Source: Steinernema hermaphroditum (taxonomy: Eukaryota; Nematoda; Chromadorea; Rhabditida; Steinernematidae). Taken from it: 64,000 nucleotides of DNA. Below are positions 11,080-24,400 of this stretch, one piece after another. A model generated the notes under the pieces. That model ran no database searches and was not told where the DNA came from. It saw only the letters and a program-made list of their open reading frames with translations. How positions within the stretch are numbered: position 1 is the first letter of the stretch; each line of letters opens with the position of its first letter. Made by a program: the position numbers and the translations under genes. The stretch is from contig CM059623.1 in NCBI GenBank assembly GCA_030435675.1, positions 7,032,012 through 7,096,011 of the forward strand, in the 5' to 3' direction.

Positions 11080-11517
11080 CCCCTCGGAATCCCGTTTGCG
11101 ATAAAGATTCTCGCGTGTGGAATGGATTCCGGGCGACGTCGGTGGTGGAGACTTCCACGAGGCCATAAAACGGGCGATTTCGAAAAAAAATCTGCAAGTG
11201 AGACGCGCTACAGTACCCCCGCCACTGATAAGGAGTCACATGTGGGCCTGCGTGGAAGCCTTCCAACGACCAAACTAAAAATGGTCGAGTACACGTCAGA
11301 GAGCGAGCATTCCTGCAGCAGGGTTCACTGAAACCGCCTTCTCCGATGCACAAACTCTTATCTCTGCCTCCGCGAGGAGAGCACACACGTGCGCCCCGCA
11401 TGTTGGTGTCTTTTGACCCCTGTGCCCGTGTTACTCACAACAATCTCTGAGAATTTACTGAATAATCCGTGAATGTGTACAAGGGCGACCCGTGGGGATA
11501 GGAAAACTCGAAATACT
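11080..11517. other. Spacer between convergent BBS7 and MED31
   Basis: This 438-bp spacer holds the two 3' ends. GATAAA near 11099 may serve BBS7 polyadenylation. I see no coding exon or RNA gene. Confidence 0.4.
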
Positions 11518-12145
11518 CTACATCATCATCGGCTCTAGGTCGGCCGTGTCGACGACCCGGGCGCCGTCGCCGGTTTCTATCTGAGCCGTGGCCGCCTCTC
11601 TGGACAGCGCGTCCGTGTGGTGGGTGTACAGCCTCGATCGCTTGCGGACGTAGTACTGCCACTGGAGGATCTGCTGGTCCTCGATGAACTTCGCGGCCGA
11701 CGACGACGCTAGCGCCTCCCGGAACTGCGGACTCTGGAGGGCTTCGAGGAAGTGGAGACACTGCGGATACTTCAATGCTCTGAAGATCTTTCGTCACTGT
11801 AAAAATGAGAAGTAGGCGCAACCAACCTGATGTACTCGGGCTTCTTCCAGTAGAGCAGATACTTCAGGTAGTTCACAAAGTAGTCTTCTTGGAAGTATCC
11901 CCTCTGTGCGAGATCTGAAGTGTTCTACCGTAATATCACTACAGTCAAACGGAATACACACGATTCAGATAGTGTGGGTTGCAGAGCGCCTGCACGAATT
12001 CGCATTCGATCTCGAAGCGGCGCTTCGCTTCGTCCGGAGTCTCCACGGGGGTCATTGGCGGGATCGTGTTCAGCATGTGGTTCATCGGCGGTAGGCCCGT
12101 CGGCATCGACACGTTCATGTTCAGGTTGATGTTCATGTTCATCAT
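11518..12145 (-). CDS. mdt-31: Mediator complex subunit 31
   Basis: Three minus-strand exons, 11962-12145, 11827-11914 and 11518-11779, separated by two 47-bp introns, give 177 residues. The MED31 (Soh1) core is unmistakable: RRFEIECEFVQALCNPHYLN, LAQRGYFQEDYFVNYLKYLL, YPQCLHFLEALQ and KFIEDQQILQWQYY. The N-terminal extension is rich in Met and Asn and the tail after the core is charged, making it longer than the 131-residue human protein. MED31 sits in the Mediator middle module and links activators to RNA polymerase II. The ATG ATG start follows a TTTCTTTCAG acceptor by seven bases, suggesting trans-splicing. A 2-kb palindromic element begins about 105 bp upstream, so the promoter must lie in a very short interval or within or beyond that element. 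Confidence 0.95.
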
Positions 12146-12250
12146 GGAGCTTCTGAAAGAAAACTGACTCTTAGCCAAGCTATGCAGAAAGCAAGCACTA
12201 AATGCACAAAGACACGCGATCGGCAGAAATCCAAGCCATTCCCACCATAG

Positions 12251-14272
12251 TATAGTCGGATTCAAAAAACTTGTGCCCTTTACGGCGTTTGGTCCTGGCA
12301 CGCCATTTTTGCACATTCGCGGCGTGTGGTCGCGTCGTTCATAAGGCAAAATAGTGAATTTGGTGAACCGACCGTAGTCTTCTCCATGGTTTCGTGCGTT
12401 TTTTGGAATACTGCAAGCATAGCCCTCTTCCTTAATCAATTGCGCGTCGAATGAGCGCCGATTCACAGAAGGTAGAGTTTTCCTCGCGGAGGAGTAGCAT
12501 TTTTTCGAACCGGCTACCAATATTGTCCAGCTTTTTGTCCAATTGCTGTGGGTTTTCACGTTTTAATCGCGCCCTAATTGTTTTGCGTGTCCTCCTTACC
12601 CTAATATCTTTCAAATCAAACAACATATCAAGTTAACAAGCGTTGCATATCACTACTCTTTATCAGAAGAGTCGGAGCTTGCGTCGAAACCGAAGATACG
12701 GTAATCCACTTGATATAGTCGACGCGGAAAATCTTATGCAAAAATCGGGAATGGTCCCACAACGAAAATTTTTGGCGCGAAAAGTGCCTAGCGGTCGATT
12801 TACAAGGGGATTTCGGAGTTTCGGCAGAGAATCGTGAAAATCTCGTGCAGTTTCACGGTTTCGATGAAAAAAAAAAACCGTACAAAAACCGTGTTCTCCA
12901 GGCTCCAGGCATTTTGCGCCCTGGGTTGTCGGAATTCGCTGCGTTTCCACAGATCCTATACGTTTTTACGATAACAGTGTTGTTCCACGCGGAGACTGAC
13001 CTCAATATTGATCGTTTCTTTAGATATTTTACCTTCAAAATAGCAAAATGAACAAGGAAATAACAAAAAAAAAGATCATTAATCAGTTGCATCTGAATCC
13101 GAGTCTTATTCTGATGAAGAGCGATAAGCCAAATGAACCTTCATGTAGGTTAAGCAAGTCAGTTTCTTTGCTCTGCGCATTTCTATAGAAGCCTCTAATA
13201 TGCGAAACCGGTATAGATTCACAAGCTTCTTGGGTAAGATTCATGACGGTGGCGATCTTGTCTTGATGTACGAGATGGTCTCGCACATAATGCTTCACGT
13301 AACCCCAAACTTGTTCGATTGGATTCAATTCCGCGTGATAAAGGGGGAGTCGAACAGGCTTAACTCCATGCGAGGCACACATTTCGTCGAAGAATCGTTT
13401 AATGAAGTCAAGTCAATGAAGTCATGACTTGCTGAACCTACACGCAGGTTCATTTGCCGGCATGGCTTATCGCTCTTCGTCAGAAGAAGACTCGGATTCA
13501 GATGCAACCGATTAATGATCTTTTTTTTTGTTATTTCCTTGTTCATTTTGCTATTTTGAAGGTAAAATATCTAAAAAACGATCAATATTGAGGTCAGTTT
13601 CCGCGTGGAACAACACTGTTATCGTAAACACGTATAGGATCTGTGGAAACGCAGCGAATTCCGACAACCCAGGGCGCAAAATGCCTGGAGCCTGGAGAAC
13701 ACGGTTTTTGTACGGTTTTTTTTTTCATCGAAACCGTGAAACTGCACGAGATTTTCACGATTCTCTGCCGAAACTCCGAAATCCCCTTCTAAATCGACCG
13801 CTAGGCACTTTTCGCGCCAAAAAATTTTCGTCGTGGGACCATTCCCGATTTTTGCATAAGATTTTCCGCGTCGGCTACATGTGGTTATTTTCTACTGGTC
13901 TTGTCGTAATGAAAGCTATTAGGGTAAGGAGGACACGCAAAACAATTAGGGTGCGATTAAAACGTGAAAACCCACAGCAATTGGACAAAAAGCTGGAAAA
14001 TATTGGTAGCCGGTTCGAAAAAATGCTACTCCTCCGCGAGGAAAACTCTACTTTCTGTGAATCGGCGCTCATTCGACGCGCAATTGATTAAGGAAGAGGG
14101 CTATGCTTGCAGTATTCCAAAAAACGCACGAAACCATGGAGAAGACTACGGTCGGTTCACCAAATTCACTATTTTGCCTTATGAACGACGCGACCACACG
14201 CCGCGAATGTGCAAAAATGGCGTGCCGGGACCAAACGCCGTAAAGGGCACAAGTTTTTTGAATTCGACTATA
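12251..14272. mobile_element. 2.0-kb palindromic DNA element
   Basis: The left end TATAGTCGGATTCAAAAAAC and the right end reading GTTTTTTGAATTCGACTATA are inverted copies, with TA at the borders. Inversion continues far inwards: 12251-12640 matches 13870-14272, and 12840-13130 matches 13440-13750. Both arms carry almost the same 55-60-codon open frame (containing LKRENPQQLDKKL) with few changes. The middle 300 bp carries the 3' end of a transposase gene. It resembles a foldback element built from an IS630/Tc1-type transposon, and sits directly upstream of MED31. Confidence 0.7.
13083..13382 (-). pseudogene. C-terminal fragment of a DDE transposase
   Basis: A roughly 90-codon frame in the middle of the palindromic element contains RLPLYHAELNPIEQVWGYVK, the hallmark around the last catalytic acidic residue of IS630/Tc1-type DDE transposases. 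The earlier catalytic aspartates and the DNA-binding domain are absent, so it cannot encode a working enzyme. Confidence 0.65.
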
Positions 14273-17200
14273 AGAGACCCGCACAAGTTAGGGTTTCTGA
14301 GAGAACGCTTCTCCCGTCTCTCGTCGAAGAATCGCAGTCGCATGTGAATACCGTACTCACTCTCTGCGCACTCAGGCAATCCTAACAAGACAGAAGACTT
14401 CCCACAACGAATCGCATGTGGGAAAGTTCCGCTGACTTCCAGAATATTCACTTTGACAACGATAGCTTTCATTTCACATGGGTCGTCCTTCGGGCTACCT
14501 TAAAAGCCATCAGCATAGGCCGGAGCCTGGATGTTAGACCCCATCCATAAGTATAGTGGCATCAGAATTACGCGTCAGTTTTGGAACATTTGCTCAAGTT
14601 CCAGCGTTGACCTTTTCTGCGTCACTCTTTTTGGGCCGTTCTTGCTACTTCGTCCAACATGGCCCATGTCTGGCTTCGTGTCCACCGACCGCACCGATAT
14701 CTCTTTGAAGAGCGGAAGTGACTCTAGAATGGAATCAAATCAGCAATTATAGCGTAGTCATTATGGCCGTGCGGTCTTCACTACTGAGCGGCCATCCTTG
14801 GCCATTGTGGTTCCCGCAGTTCCATCCACCTTACCAAGAAGCTCGTCGCCGCGACCCGACTTCCCCGTGTCGCTAAACCGACGCCGACCAGCATCCATTC
14901 CAGCATCCTTCGACACCTCGTCCTCACCGGATTCAACATCTTCACCGATCGCTACGCTGAACTTCGACGTCGCGCCCTGTGCCGAAGAAAGAGGAATGCC
15001 GACTACGGTGTGATATTGCTATATTTGTGCCATAATGTGTCCTGCATGACGTACTGTCATTGAACAAGAAGTTGAACTGTTAAACCATGAGGGCATATAG
15101 AGGAGTGAGCTTCTGGGCCCTCGCATCCACACCCCGGTCATCTTTGCCTCTTTCTTCTAAAGAGATCGCGAAAAGAGTATGGGAAGAAGATCGAGTTTTT
15201 CGTCGCCACGTCGGAAGGTTGTTGAGACATTTGAGTCCCGGACACAGAGCTCCGACGAAGCGGTAACGTTTGCAAACGACAGAAACGACGTTTATGATGA
15301 ATAAAATAAATGAACAAATAAGAAGTAGTGAACTCAAATATCAATAAAAATTTGCCAACTAAAACTGCAGAGTTGCTGGTGACGACAACTTTGTTGTCCC
15401 CCGATGTGCATAGTTTGCCCCTCCCTCGCTGACTCTTACGCAAACGGCGTCGCTACTTCCCGGTTTTCACGAACAAACAAGATCCTGTTCCAGCAGGGTC
15501 GTCGAAAGAGTGACGCGGAGAGAGTTTTTGTGCTGACTGGTCGTCGTATCATTTCAGGTCAAGGATGCAGACGTTGTGCTTGGGAAATGGGAAGGTCATA
15601 ACTCATTTCAGCTGTCGACAGTTAGAACGCAGCGAGTCGCTGGCATCAGTCGGATTGGATCCAGCTCGATTCACTACCCGGATGGAAAGAACAGCCTCTG
15701 TGCCCTGGCACCTTCTTCTCGGAAGGCATTTCCGTCCATCATAGTCTTCTCTCGCGCTTTTCCACAAAAGAACCCCCATAACCGCCCATTACAACGTCTA
15801 CCACCGCGCTTTTTGGTTCTTCGAAGTGTGTCACCACCGAGAGGGCGACGAAAGTCTTCGTTTTCGGGTCACCTGAATTGGGGCGCCGACTGCAGAGAAA
15901 GTCTAATCGTCGGAGGATCGAGGTGCCTGCAGGCATAACACAGCATCAACTACTTGGTGATCTCAGAAGAGCCACTGCTTTGGGAAGTTGCTAGGATGCC
16001 GCCACCGTACTCCCCCTTCCTTTGGTTGTTTCCCGAAGCGCTAATCCCGTTAGTGCACACCGTATGCACTTTTATCTTTTTATAGAAATGTCACCTCCTG
16101 CGTCACAGGCCGAGTGCAGAAGAAATGGGGCCGTCCGGAATCGGAGAGGCTAGGACGGTTTAGGAGAAACCGTACGGAAGCGAAGAAGTGTAAAGTTACA
16201 GCGGTGATCTTTTCGAAGGACGTCGGCGGAAGACCTTTTCGGAAGACTTATTCTATTTTTACTCTGTGTTTGCCCACAGTCGGTCACACGAGGCGACGCA
16301 TTCCAGAGTAGATTCCTCAGAAGCGCCCCTAAAAGCCATTACCACCGGAGCTGTTCTTGCTCTTCTTGTCTTCCGTCCGGTTCCCTCTTCTTATCGTTCT
16401 TGTTCTGCGCAGGATACCGCAAAGTGTAGAGAAGAGACAAAAGTGCATGGAGTGACACTCCGCGCTAAGAGAACGCTCAATAAGAGACGATATCTCCATT
16501 AGGCGAAGCATGGACATCGGCCCCTCGGGGCGCCGATCACACACAGGGGTGCACCTCCGCAAATATTTGGCTTCGACACGCCCTCACGCGACCGTCACTT
16601 CCGCGTGTGGCGATAGAAAGGTGATGAACAGCCATAGACTATGCATGGAGTGGGTCAAGACGGCGCACTTCTCCATAGCAGCCGGAGATCGGATGAGTCG
16701 TCGAAAACAAAAGTGCGAAGGGGAAAACGACGCCGAAAATAAATGCGAGTGACGAGCTCCCTACTTCTCCCGGCGCTATTCCGGGACGATCTTTGTGCTC
16801 CGCAGAAGGGTACATCTCCGAGATATCGTAGTCTGGCGGACGGCAGCTGGAAGGTCCCCCAGAGGGGAGAGGCGCTCCGGTCGGTTCCCGTCGGCGGAGA
16901 CACAATCGCGGTTTGTGTCGGCGCTGCAAAAAGCAGCTGTCCGCAGGGAACTTCGAAGGTCAGAGGACGTCGCCGAAAACAACACTGACTAAAGTACAAA
17001 TAGACCTCCGACATGGCAAAACACTTTGGCTACGGTAGCAGTAGAGGAAGACAAGTGATCGTCTTTGCAAAGCAAAAGAAACAGACCCTCCGAAGGAAGA
17101 TCCTCCGGGAGAAGAAGAAGAAGAGGACATGGACGGACCCAGTGTCTTCTGTTTTGACCCCAGCGCTGCAGATTCGGTCCCCCCAGCCCAGTACAAACAA

Positions 17201-20200
17201 TTTTCGGGGCGCCCCTCGACGACTGGCACCACTTCGTGCGCCGCCGTATCGATCACTGATCTCTCCTTCCCCGCACGTGCCGTTTTCCCTTTCCTGCTGG
17301 ATTCCATGCTCCCTCCCCGCTCCCGAAGCGACTCCATCCGCCCCGCGTTCCCCTAACGGCCGGGCTCCAGAGAACAAAGGGGCGACGGTTCCGTCGGGCC
17401 ATCGGACTTTGCGCGTTTCCGCCGCCTCTTCAGCTGTCGAATTCGTGTCGCGCAACGTGTTTTCGCCCGCATTGATCGCGCGCGAGTTGTTTTTTCGCGT
17501 TTGTCCTTCAGCGGCGCCTTCTTCCCATATAGTTTCCTCCGTCGCGATCGATCGATCGGCGGCCGACCGTTCGGGAGCTGTTCGCACCGTAATTGACACC
17601 CCATCGCCGTGGTCGTCTTCTGCATTCCTCCTCCGCTTCGTGAATATGCGAGTACGGACGCCGTTCGATCACCGAAACTAATTATGTCCCTGGGACTCGA
17701 TTGAGTCACCCCGGGCCTCCCGATACAGTCCTCACGCGCCCTCGGAGAAAACCGCGATCTCCAGTTACGCTCTCCGTCACTCCTCGTGCTTCCATCCGCT
17801 CTTTGATTCGTATTTATAGCGATGTTAGCCGGATTAGACGCAAAGCCGTCGGGGCAGCGAGCCATAAACAAGACCACACACAGCGCCTTATTTTGATTAG
17901 GAAAGCGCAGCCGAATCGAAGAACCGAGTCCGTCGGGAGAGGGTTCCCTCCGCGAGTGTCATTCAGGTATTCGCCACAACCGAATGGAATCGGTTCGAAG
18001 AGGCCTCGATTGCTGGATTCCCACTTGGTCCGATTCGATTAATATTAAAACCGTTTTGTCCTTTTCTGTTCGTCCTTTTATCCCGTTTTCCGACTAACTC
18101 ATGGCTACGGTAGTTCTGTGCCCATAGAACGTCTTTGTTCGTGAAGCACAAAATACAAAGCGCAACATCGACTGGAGACTCCGCCCCCTTTGTTTTTTCG
18201 TTTTCGGCGTCGCCGATGCGTGGCGGGTGCAAAGGGCGTCCGATTCCGCTGCTTCCTCCGCCGCTCTTCTGATCTCTCCGCGTCACATGTTCACTTCTTG
18301 GCGGTAAACAGCGCTTCTGTAGGTGCTTTCTTGGCCTTCTCCCTCTCCTGCAGCGCTTCCTCAAAGCCACTCGAAGGTCATCTCGCGCTCGAAGTCAAGA
18401 TCGCGACGCGGCGCCCACCGAGCATTCCGAAACGGGACCCTTCTCCCGTGAGTCCCGATTCGTCATCCAGAGGAGAAAGTGCATCCCCTCTGTGGCGACT
18501 GGAAGGCACTTCCAGCCCCTCGTCCGTCCGAATTCGAAACGTCGCCAGGAGAGCCCGGCGGGTCTCCCTAAAACGGCGAAGTCCGCTATCGATCCCCTCC
18601 CCTTCCGCCCGAGTACAGCTGTTTCGGGGACCACCGGATGGTTTCGTCGCTTTGTTTTCAAAACAAAGGCCCCGTTTCTTTTGTGATTCGGGCACGGTTC
18701 CCACCTTGAATTCTCCAGACTCCTCCGGATCGGGCACGGTTCCCACCTTGAATTCTCCAGACTCCTCCGGATCGGCCTCGGTCCCGGGAACTTGTATGTA
18801 TGCACTCAGCGACACCTCGACGATCCTCTGACGGTATTCGCCGCGACCAATTCCTGGCGAACACGGCGGATAGTTTCGGAGTTCCCGGTATGCACCCTGA
18901 CGGTTGATCGTCTTCCCCGGTCCGACCATCGTAGTCTGCTTAATCTTTTCCTTTTCTATTTCTGCTGGCATTTGTGTGTGGAAGTCGCCGGAAGAGCGAC
19001 AGAAACGAAACAGCGCCTCCCGTGGGGAGTGCGGAAGACGGACGACACCCGCCGTCCTCCGATCGCCTTTAGGGGGGCGCAGGTGGCGGGGCGACGGCGA
19101 GAGAGTGCGTCCGGCGCGGAGACATGCAGGTCGGGGAGCGCGGTGGGAGCGAGACGCAGAGTGCGACAAGCGGGCTCTGCCTCTCTCATTTCTTTTCTCT
19201 CGACGAGCGATTGCCCCCGTCAACCAGAACTCTTTCGCTTCCATCTTTCTTCCAAAATCATTATATCCTCTGCATCACAGCGGATTCCGCGCCCCTAATG
19301 CCCTCCCCCTAATGCCGATTACTTTCCTTGAGCGCCAATTGTTTTGCGCCCGAGCACAACGAACTTCCCTAAGAATCGGTCCTTCCGGACTCCGCCGCTT
19401 CTTGTCCTTAGGAGGTCCTGCGACCTTTCGGCTCCAATTTCCGAACTTGGAGGAACCCGAAATCCGACTCCGAGAAACGCGAACCAACGTAATTTGTTTT
19501 CGTCGTGTGTGGCGATTTGCATGTTGCCGGTCTTAGGACGTTCCCAGAAGACTCGTCGGCCCTCCATCGCGGCGTTCTTCTTCTCCTGCAACCGTCGTCG
19601 CCTCTGTACTGTAGCAGCGAACAAGTTTTCTGTTTTCGACGGTCTTAGCACGTCGCTGCACGCTAATTTCCCGTAAACCCCGACCTGCAGAATCGCTCGC
19701 TTTGAGTTTGCGTTCGAAACACCGAAAACAGTCGCCTCCCCCGGCCGCTGGACTATCGACGTTTAGGTGCACGTACATCCGTCCAGTTCGGCTAATTACG
19801 CCTTGACCACTTCGTCACCCGGAATGCACGCCTGAGGCGCCTCTGAACCGGCGATTAGTCATTACCGTAGCCGCCAGGGGCGTTGTTTACCGCGTCGTGA
19901 TCGGGGACGCGCTCTTCGCGGCGATTTTTTTCGGATGTAAATGAGCCACGCGACCGATTGCGATCTCTAATTGCCAGTTGACCGCCGCGCCATCTGCCGG
20001 CGGCATCTCCACGGCCTCGCTCCTTAAGCCCTCCCTCCGCTTAAATCCCTTTTATCCCGATTGTCAACTCCCCCGTGTTTCCCTTTCCCCGTCAGCTGTC
20101 GTGTTCGGGACAGCTGATTCCACGGCCACTTCAGGATCGACCTCCGCCTCACAAGGATCGCTACTTTGCCTCCCTTTACGGGCGATGCGATCGTCGAAGT

Positions 20201-21470
20201 GACTTCTTCCTGAGCAGGAAAGCGCCGTCGACCCCTCGTGAAGCAGGTTGGTTCGTTATCATTCTCTTCGGTGCCCACCTTCTTCGCTTTCTTTTGTCGT
20301 CCATTTGGGCGCGAGTCGCTCTTCGACGACGCGTCGCCGAGCGCCGCCACTGCCGATCGATTCGATCGGAGCGGAGAGTCGCTCAGTCGACGCCGCGTTT
20401 CTCGTTTGTATTCATCTCCGATCGCTGCTTTCAAAAGAACGTGGCCTTCCTCACCCCTCCGCTAATCCTCTCAAAGTAGACCCCACCACCCTTCGTTAGC
20501 TGATCTTCGATCAGAACAGATCCAGGCGCTCCTCTAAAACCAAAATTGAGGCGAGTCAAAGACGCATCTTTCCTAACACCGCTTCCCCGCCTATCGATCA
20601 CGCCAATCGGTGGATTACAGTAACGGCAGGGGCTGTCCACAGCTTGCGTCACATCGCGTTGTGCACCGCTGAGTCAGTGGTCGAGTGCGCGTTCTTGAGA
20701 AGGTCGCCTCGACGACGATACGAGGATTTCTGGTGCGACCGAAAAGTGACAAAAAGAGGACCCACTGCCCCATTTTTAGAGCCTCCTGCTTCTCAATCTC
20801 AGCGATTCCATGTCACAAAACGACTTCATCATGTCCTAGCAAGAAAAAAACCTTCCTATAAACGGCATCTGATGTCCCCGGGGAAACACCGAATCCCTTC
20901 GACGTAGAAGCACGGCGCCGCCGACCACCCACGTCGCCTCCCTCTGAACCCTCCTAACGCATTTCAGGTTTCGCCCGCGGCGTTCCCTAACCAACGCGTT
21001 TGTTGCGACAATCGAATTCGGCGCTAAATGCGTTCGCAATTCGATTTCTTTGGGTCAAAAGGAAAACTCGATTTGCCGCTTACTTGGCCCCTTCCTCCCT
21101 CAGCTCCCGCGCCCCCTAACCCCAATTTCCACGACGACTTCCGCCCTTCATTCCTCCTTAATTCCGCCCACTCGGCGTTTTCCCCTCCAGACGCCCTCCT
21201 CCGAACCGCTTCGATCTTTGCGCTCCCGGAGATCGAGGGCAATAATACCCTCCGTGTGTGGTCCCGATCTCCCGTGGAAACACTTTGCAACCGCCGCTAA
21301 ACAAACCATAATTGGCGTAATTGGATTCGCGCGACGACGACGTAACCGCCGTGTAGCCACGGACCCCTCCCCCACCCGCCGCGTCATCTATCAAAACATC
21401 GGCGTGTAAACAATCGGGCGCGAAATTGCAAGAAACGTTGCACAAAGAGCGAACATTGCAGAATCCCTCG
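14273..21470. other. 7.2-kb region without a defensible gene
   Basis: At 14478-14540 there is a fragment of the repeat seen inside the minisatellite-armed elements (CATAGGCCGGAGCCTGG). Short coding-like stretches occur, but without splice partners or known domains: 14816-15060 (+) an open frame with no in-frame ATG; 15178-15303 (+) a frame whose stop overlaps AATAAA; 17045-17356 (+) an acidic stretch with PPKEDPPGEEEEED then DPSAADSVPPAQY; 18378-19244 (-) a long open frame. An octamer ATTTGCAT occurs near 19513. The region may be regulatory DNA of the AUTS2-like gene or hold its 5' exons. Confidence 0.35.
18690..18773. repeat. 42-bp exact tandem duplication
   Basis: Two copies of a 42-bp unit (starting GGGCACGGTTCCCACC) lie head to tail. 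On the minus strand they fall in a 288-codon open frame and encode DPEESGEFKVGTVP twice. The period is a multiple of three, which would be tolerated in coding sequence, but nothing else supports a gene. Confidence 0.7.
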
Positions 21471-24400
21471 ATGAAAGACGAAGAGGGTCCAGGCGTCTGC
21501 ACACAGCAGGCGCCGACTTCGGGCGCCCTGGCCGCCATCAAGGTGGACGAGCCTCTTCGAATAATCACCCCCCAGAAGCCGGAGACGCAGCCCGTCTTCG
21601 ACGACTCCCTCTTCAAGACACCTTTGAGCATCCCACCAAGGCAAGACATCGCCAGGCAGCCTCCCTGAAGGTCCCTTTCAGGAAACCGGCCCACCGCAGG
21701 CCTAAAGTCGTGAATGGACGGACCAACGGTCACATATCGCCTCCTCTGGCCCGGAAGTCCGGAGCCTCTCTGATCGCCGCCGTTCTGGCGCCGGTCCCCC
21801 TTCCGGCTCCTTCTTCGCCGGCCATTCTCGGCGCGGCCTCCACTTCACAGCAACCGATGCTCCTCTCCGCGCCGAAACCCTCGAAGCCGGCGCCGAAGAT
21901 GAAGCCGTCATCGAAGAAGACGGCGAAGCACCGCTGCCCCCAGATCTCGACCTTCTTCCACGGCGAGTACCCGGAGCTGCCGACTGTGTCCACGCAGAGG
22001 GAAGCCGGCAACGAGGCGGCCGAGGAGGATGCGAGCGTCTTTGCCGACGAGATCGTCATCGACGACTTCTCGCTGATCACCTTCTCTTCCGAAGAGGACC
22101 TAAAGGTGCGTGCCGGGCTCCGTTCCCAACTGAAGGAGGCGCTTCTTTCAGATCTTCAAGAGAATAGCGGAGGCGCGGGTCAAGGAGCGCGAGGCGACGG
22201 CGAAGCGGCAGCAGTACCTCGAGGACGTGCGGCTCGGGAAGGTGAAGAAGAAGGGCCGCAAGAGCAAGGCACAGCTGGAGAAGGAAAAGAAGGACGAGAA
22301 ACGGCGGCGGAAGCTGGAGCGGAAGAAGGCGCGCAAGGAGCGCCGGGAGCAGCGGCGGCGGGAGCGGCGGGAGAAGGGTCTTCCGGAGAAGCCGCCGAAG
22401 GAGAAGAAGGAGAAGAAGCCGAAGGCTAAGCGGGAGCCGCTGGAGGACGACGCGCTTTTCCGCAGGCCGAAGGAGATGAAGAAAAAGGTTGGTTTCGATG
22501 TCAGTGCGGTTATACGGTATTTGCGGGAACAGCTAAGTTTAGCCGATCGAAAACAATTTTTGTTTTGACGCCAGAGCGCAGAGAAAAATTCGGCGGAGAT
22601 TATGCAAATTCGAGCGCCGCGCGTCCTTTCGACCTGCGCTTTGTAACTTCTGCATGCGACGACTAATCCAAACAAACGCCGAGAGCATCGATCAACAACT
22701 TTTCTTTCCGCTGCATGTCCTCGCCGCTTTTCGTGGCACCCCCTCCCCTACATCGTCCCTTCGCTGTAACATTTTTCGCGGCGCCGTCGTAATTTTACAG
22801 CGACGATTCTTTATGCGAATCCGCGAACCACAACGAAGAGCTGGAGCGGAGGCAACGCGCCTCAAGGTCTTCTCGCCGGTCTGCGGCGCAGGCGTTTTCC
22901 GCCTCGCCTCCCTCGGAGGTCAGACGTCGTCTCTGGTGACCATTTTCCCTTCCGCGAGGCTTTTCCGTCTACTCGTCCTACATTCCATCCGATTAGTCGC
23001 CGTCTCCACCAATTGACAGCTGCTGCCCCGCCCCTCCGAAGAGCGTCGAAAAACATCCGCGCGACAGTGGCCGACGGCCCCGACGAGAAGCCTCGTCTCG
23101 GAACTCCATCCTCCCCAGGGCTTTATCGATCTTTTTCTCCGTCGCCGACCCCTCGGCGCGTGCGGGTGGTCCCTTCGCTTCCTCCTCGACTTTCTTCCGG
23201 CTGCTGAATTTCCCGGCCCTTCCAAGCAAGTATCTCGCTATTAGCTCGGCGCCGCCGCCCCTCCGCATAATATTAATCCCTAATCCGTCTAATCCGGAGC
23301 TTTTATTGAAATGCCAGCGCTGACATAGGAGATGATCCGCGGCTGGCGACGGATGTTTTTGCGAATAAACTTTGTTGCCAGCGGCTATTTGTGGTGCCGA
23401 CTGCAAAGGTTAAGCCAGATCACGCGTACGTCCGTATCATCTCCCGTAATCGGTCCGCCGAGTGGAGGCGATAAGGAGGCGGCGATCGAACCGATCTGAT
23501 ATCCATGTGCGCCGATCGCAAAAACGCTTCGACGGCGCTGTTGCGTAAGGCGAAGTGTTTGTGCCCCGAGGAACGTTCCTCGAGTGGCCCGAGGGGCTTC
23601 TGACGTCGCTCCCGTCTGCCGGCGCCACTCGAAAACGCCCCTCTCCGTCGCCGCTATCAGCGCACCTGGAGCGTTCTTTATTTGGCGCGCCTTCCTTGCA
23701 TACAATCGCCCCGGGAGACGCGTCCCCTCTGTTCGCTGCGCGCGCGGTTCAATTATCGTCGAGATGATAACCGGTCTCGAATTCTCGAGTGGGTGTGAGA
23801 GCGGAGTGTCATCGCGGAACTGCGGAGAAGAAGACCGCGATGGACTTTACACACGCGTCGTCGTCTTATCAACGTTGTTTTGGTTTCGACGCCAGCGACC
23901 CCCTCCCCCCTCCACTTCAGGGCTGCGCGCAGAATCGTGTCAGTCGGACGCGCTCCGTCGCCGAACGTTCTCTGGTCCTTTTTCGCGCGTTGTTTTTTGA
24001 TGGAAACCGGTTCCTGCCATCATCCCCTTCTTCGCCGTAAAATGCATTCGATAATTCGCTGCTGTAATGTTTGACGCTATCTTTTGAATTCTGAACGAGG
24101 AGCGATTTGTTTGCGGAAGAGAGGCGCAGACGACGAGAGGACGCCGGGTACGTGAGGCGAAGACGACGCGGAAACGAAAAGAGAAAAGCAAATGAGTCGC
24201 TGACTCAGCCACGCCGCTGTAACACCGCTCGGTGCAGCCGCGCGCTACCGTACCCGCCGCGTTGCTATCGGTGGTCTCTGCAAGGACGTTTTCCGATCGA
24301 AACAAATTGCGTTTCTCGCGCCGATCCCGAGGGTGCACGCCCGAGGCCCCGGGGAGCAAACTCGGGACGCGTGTTTTCTTCGCTTCCTCCTCGCTTCTAT

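Noticed and set aside
14798..15060. Overlapping plus-strand frames that look weakly coding (LVAATRLPRVAKPTPTSIHS)
   Set aside because: No start codon, no convincing acceptor or partner exon, and two frames are equally open.
16655..17014. Minus-strand frames around PPDYDISEMYPSAEHKDRPG with a hydrophobic stretch
   Set aside because: The plausible pieces lie in different frames and I could not find a splice arrangement that joins them convincingly.
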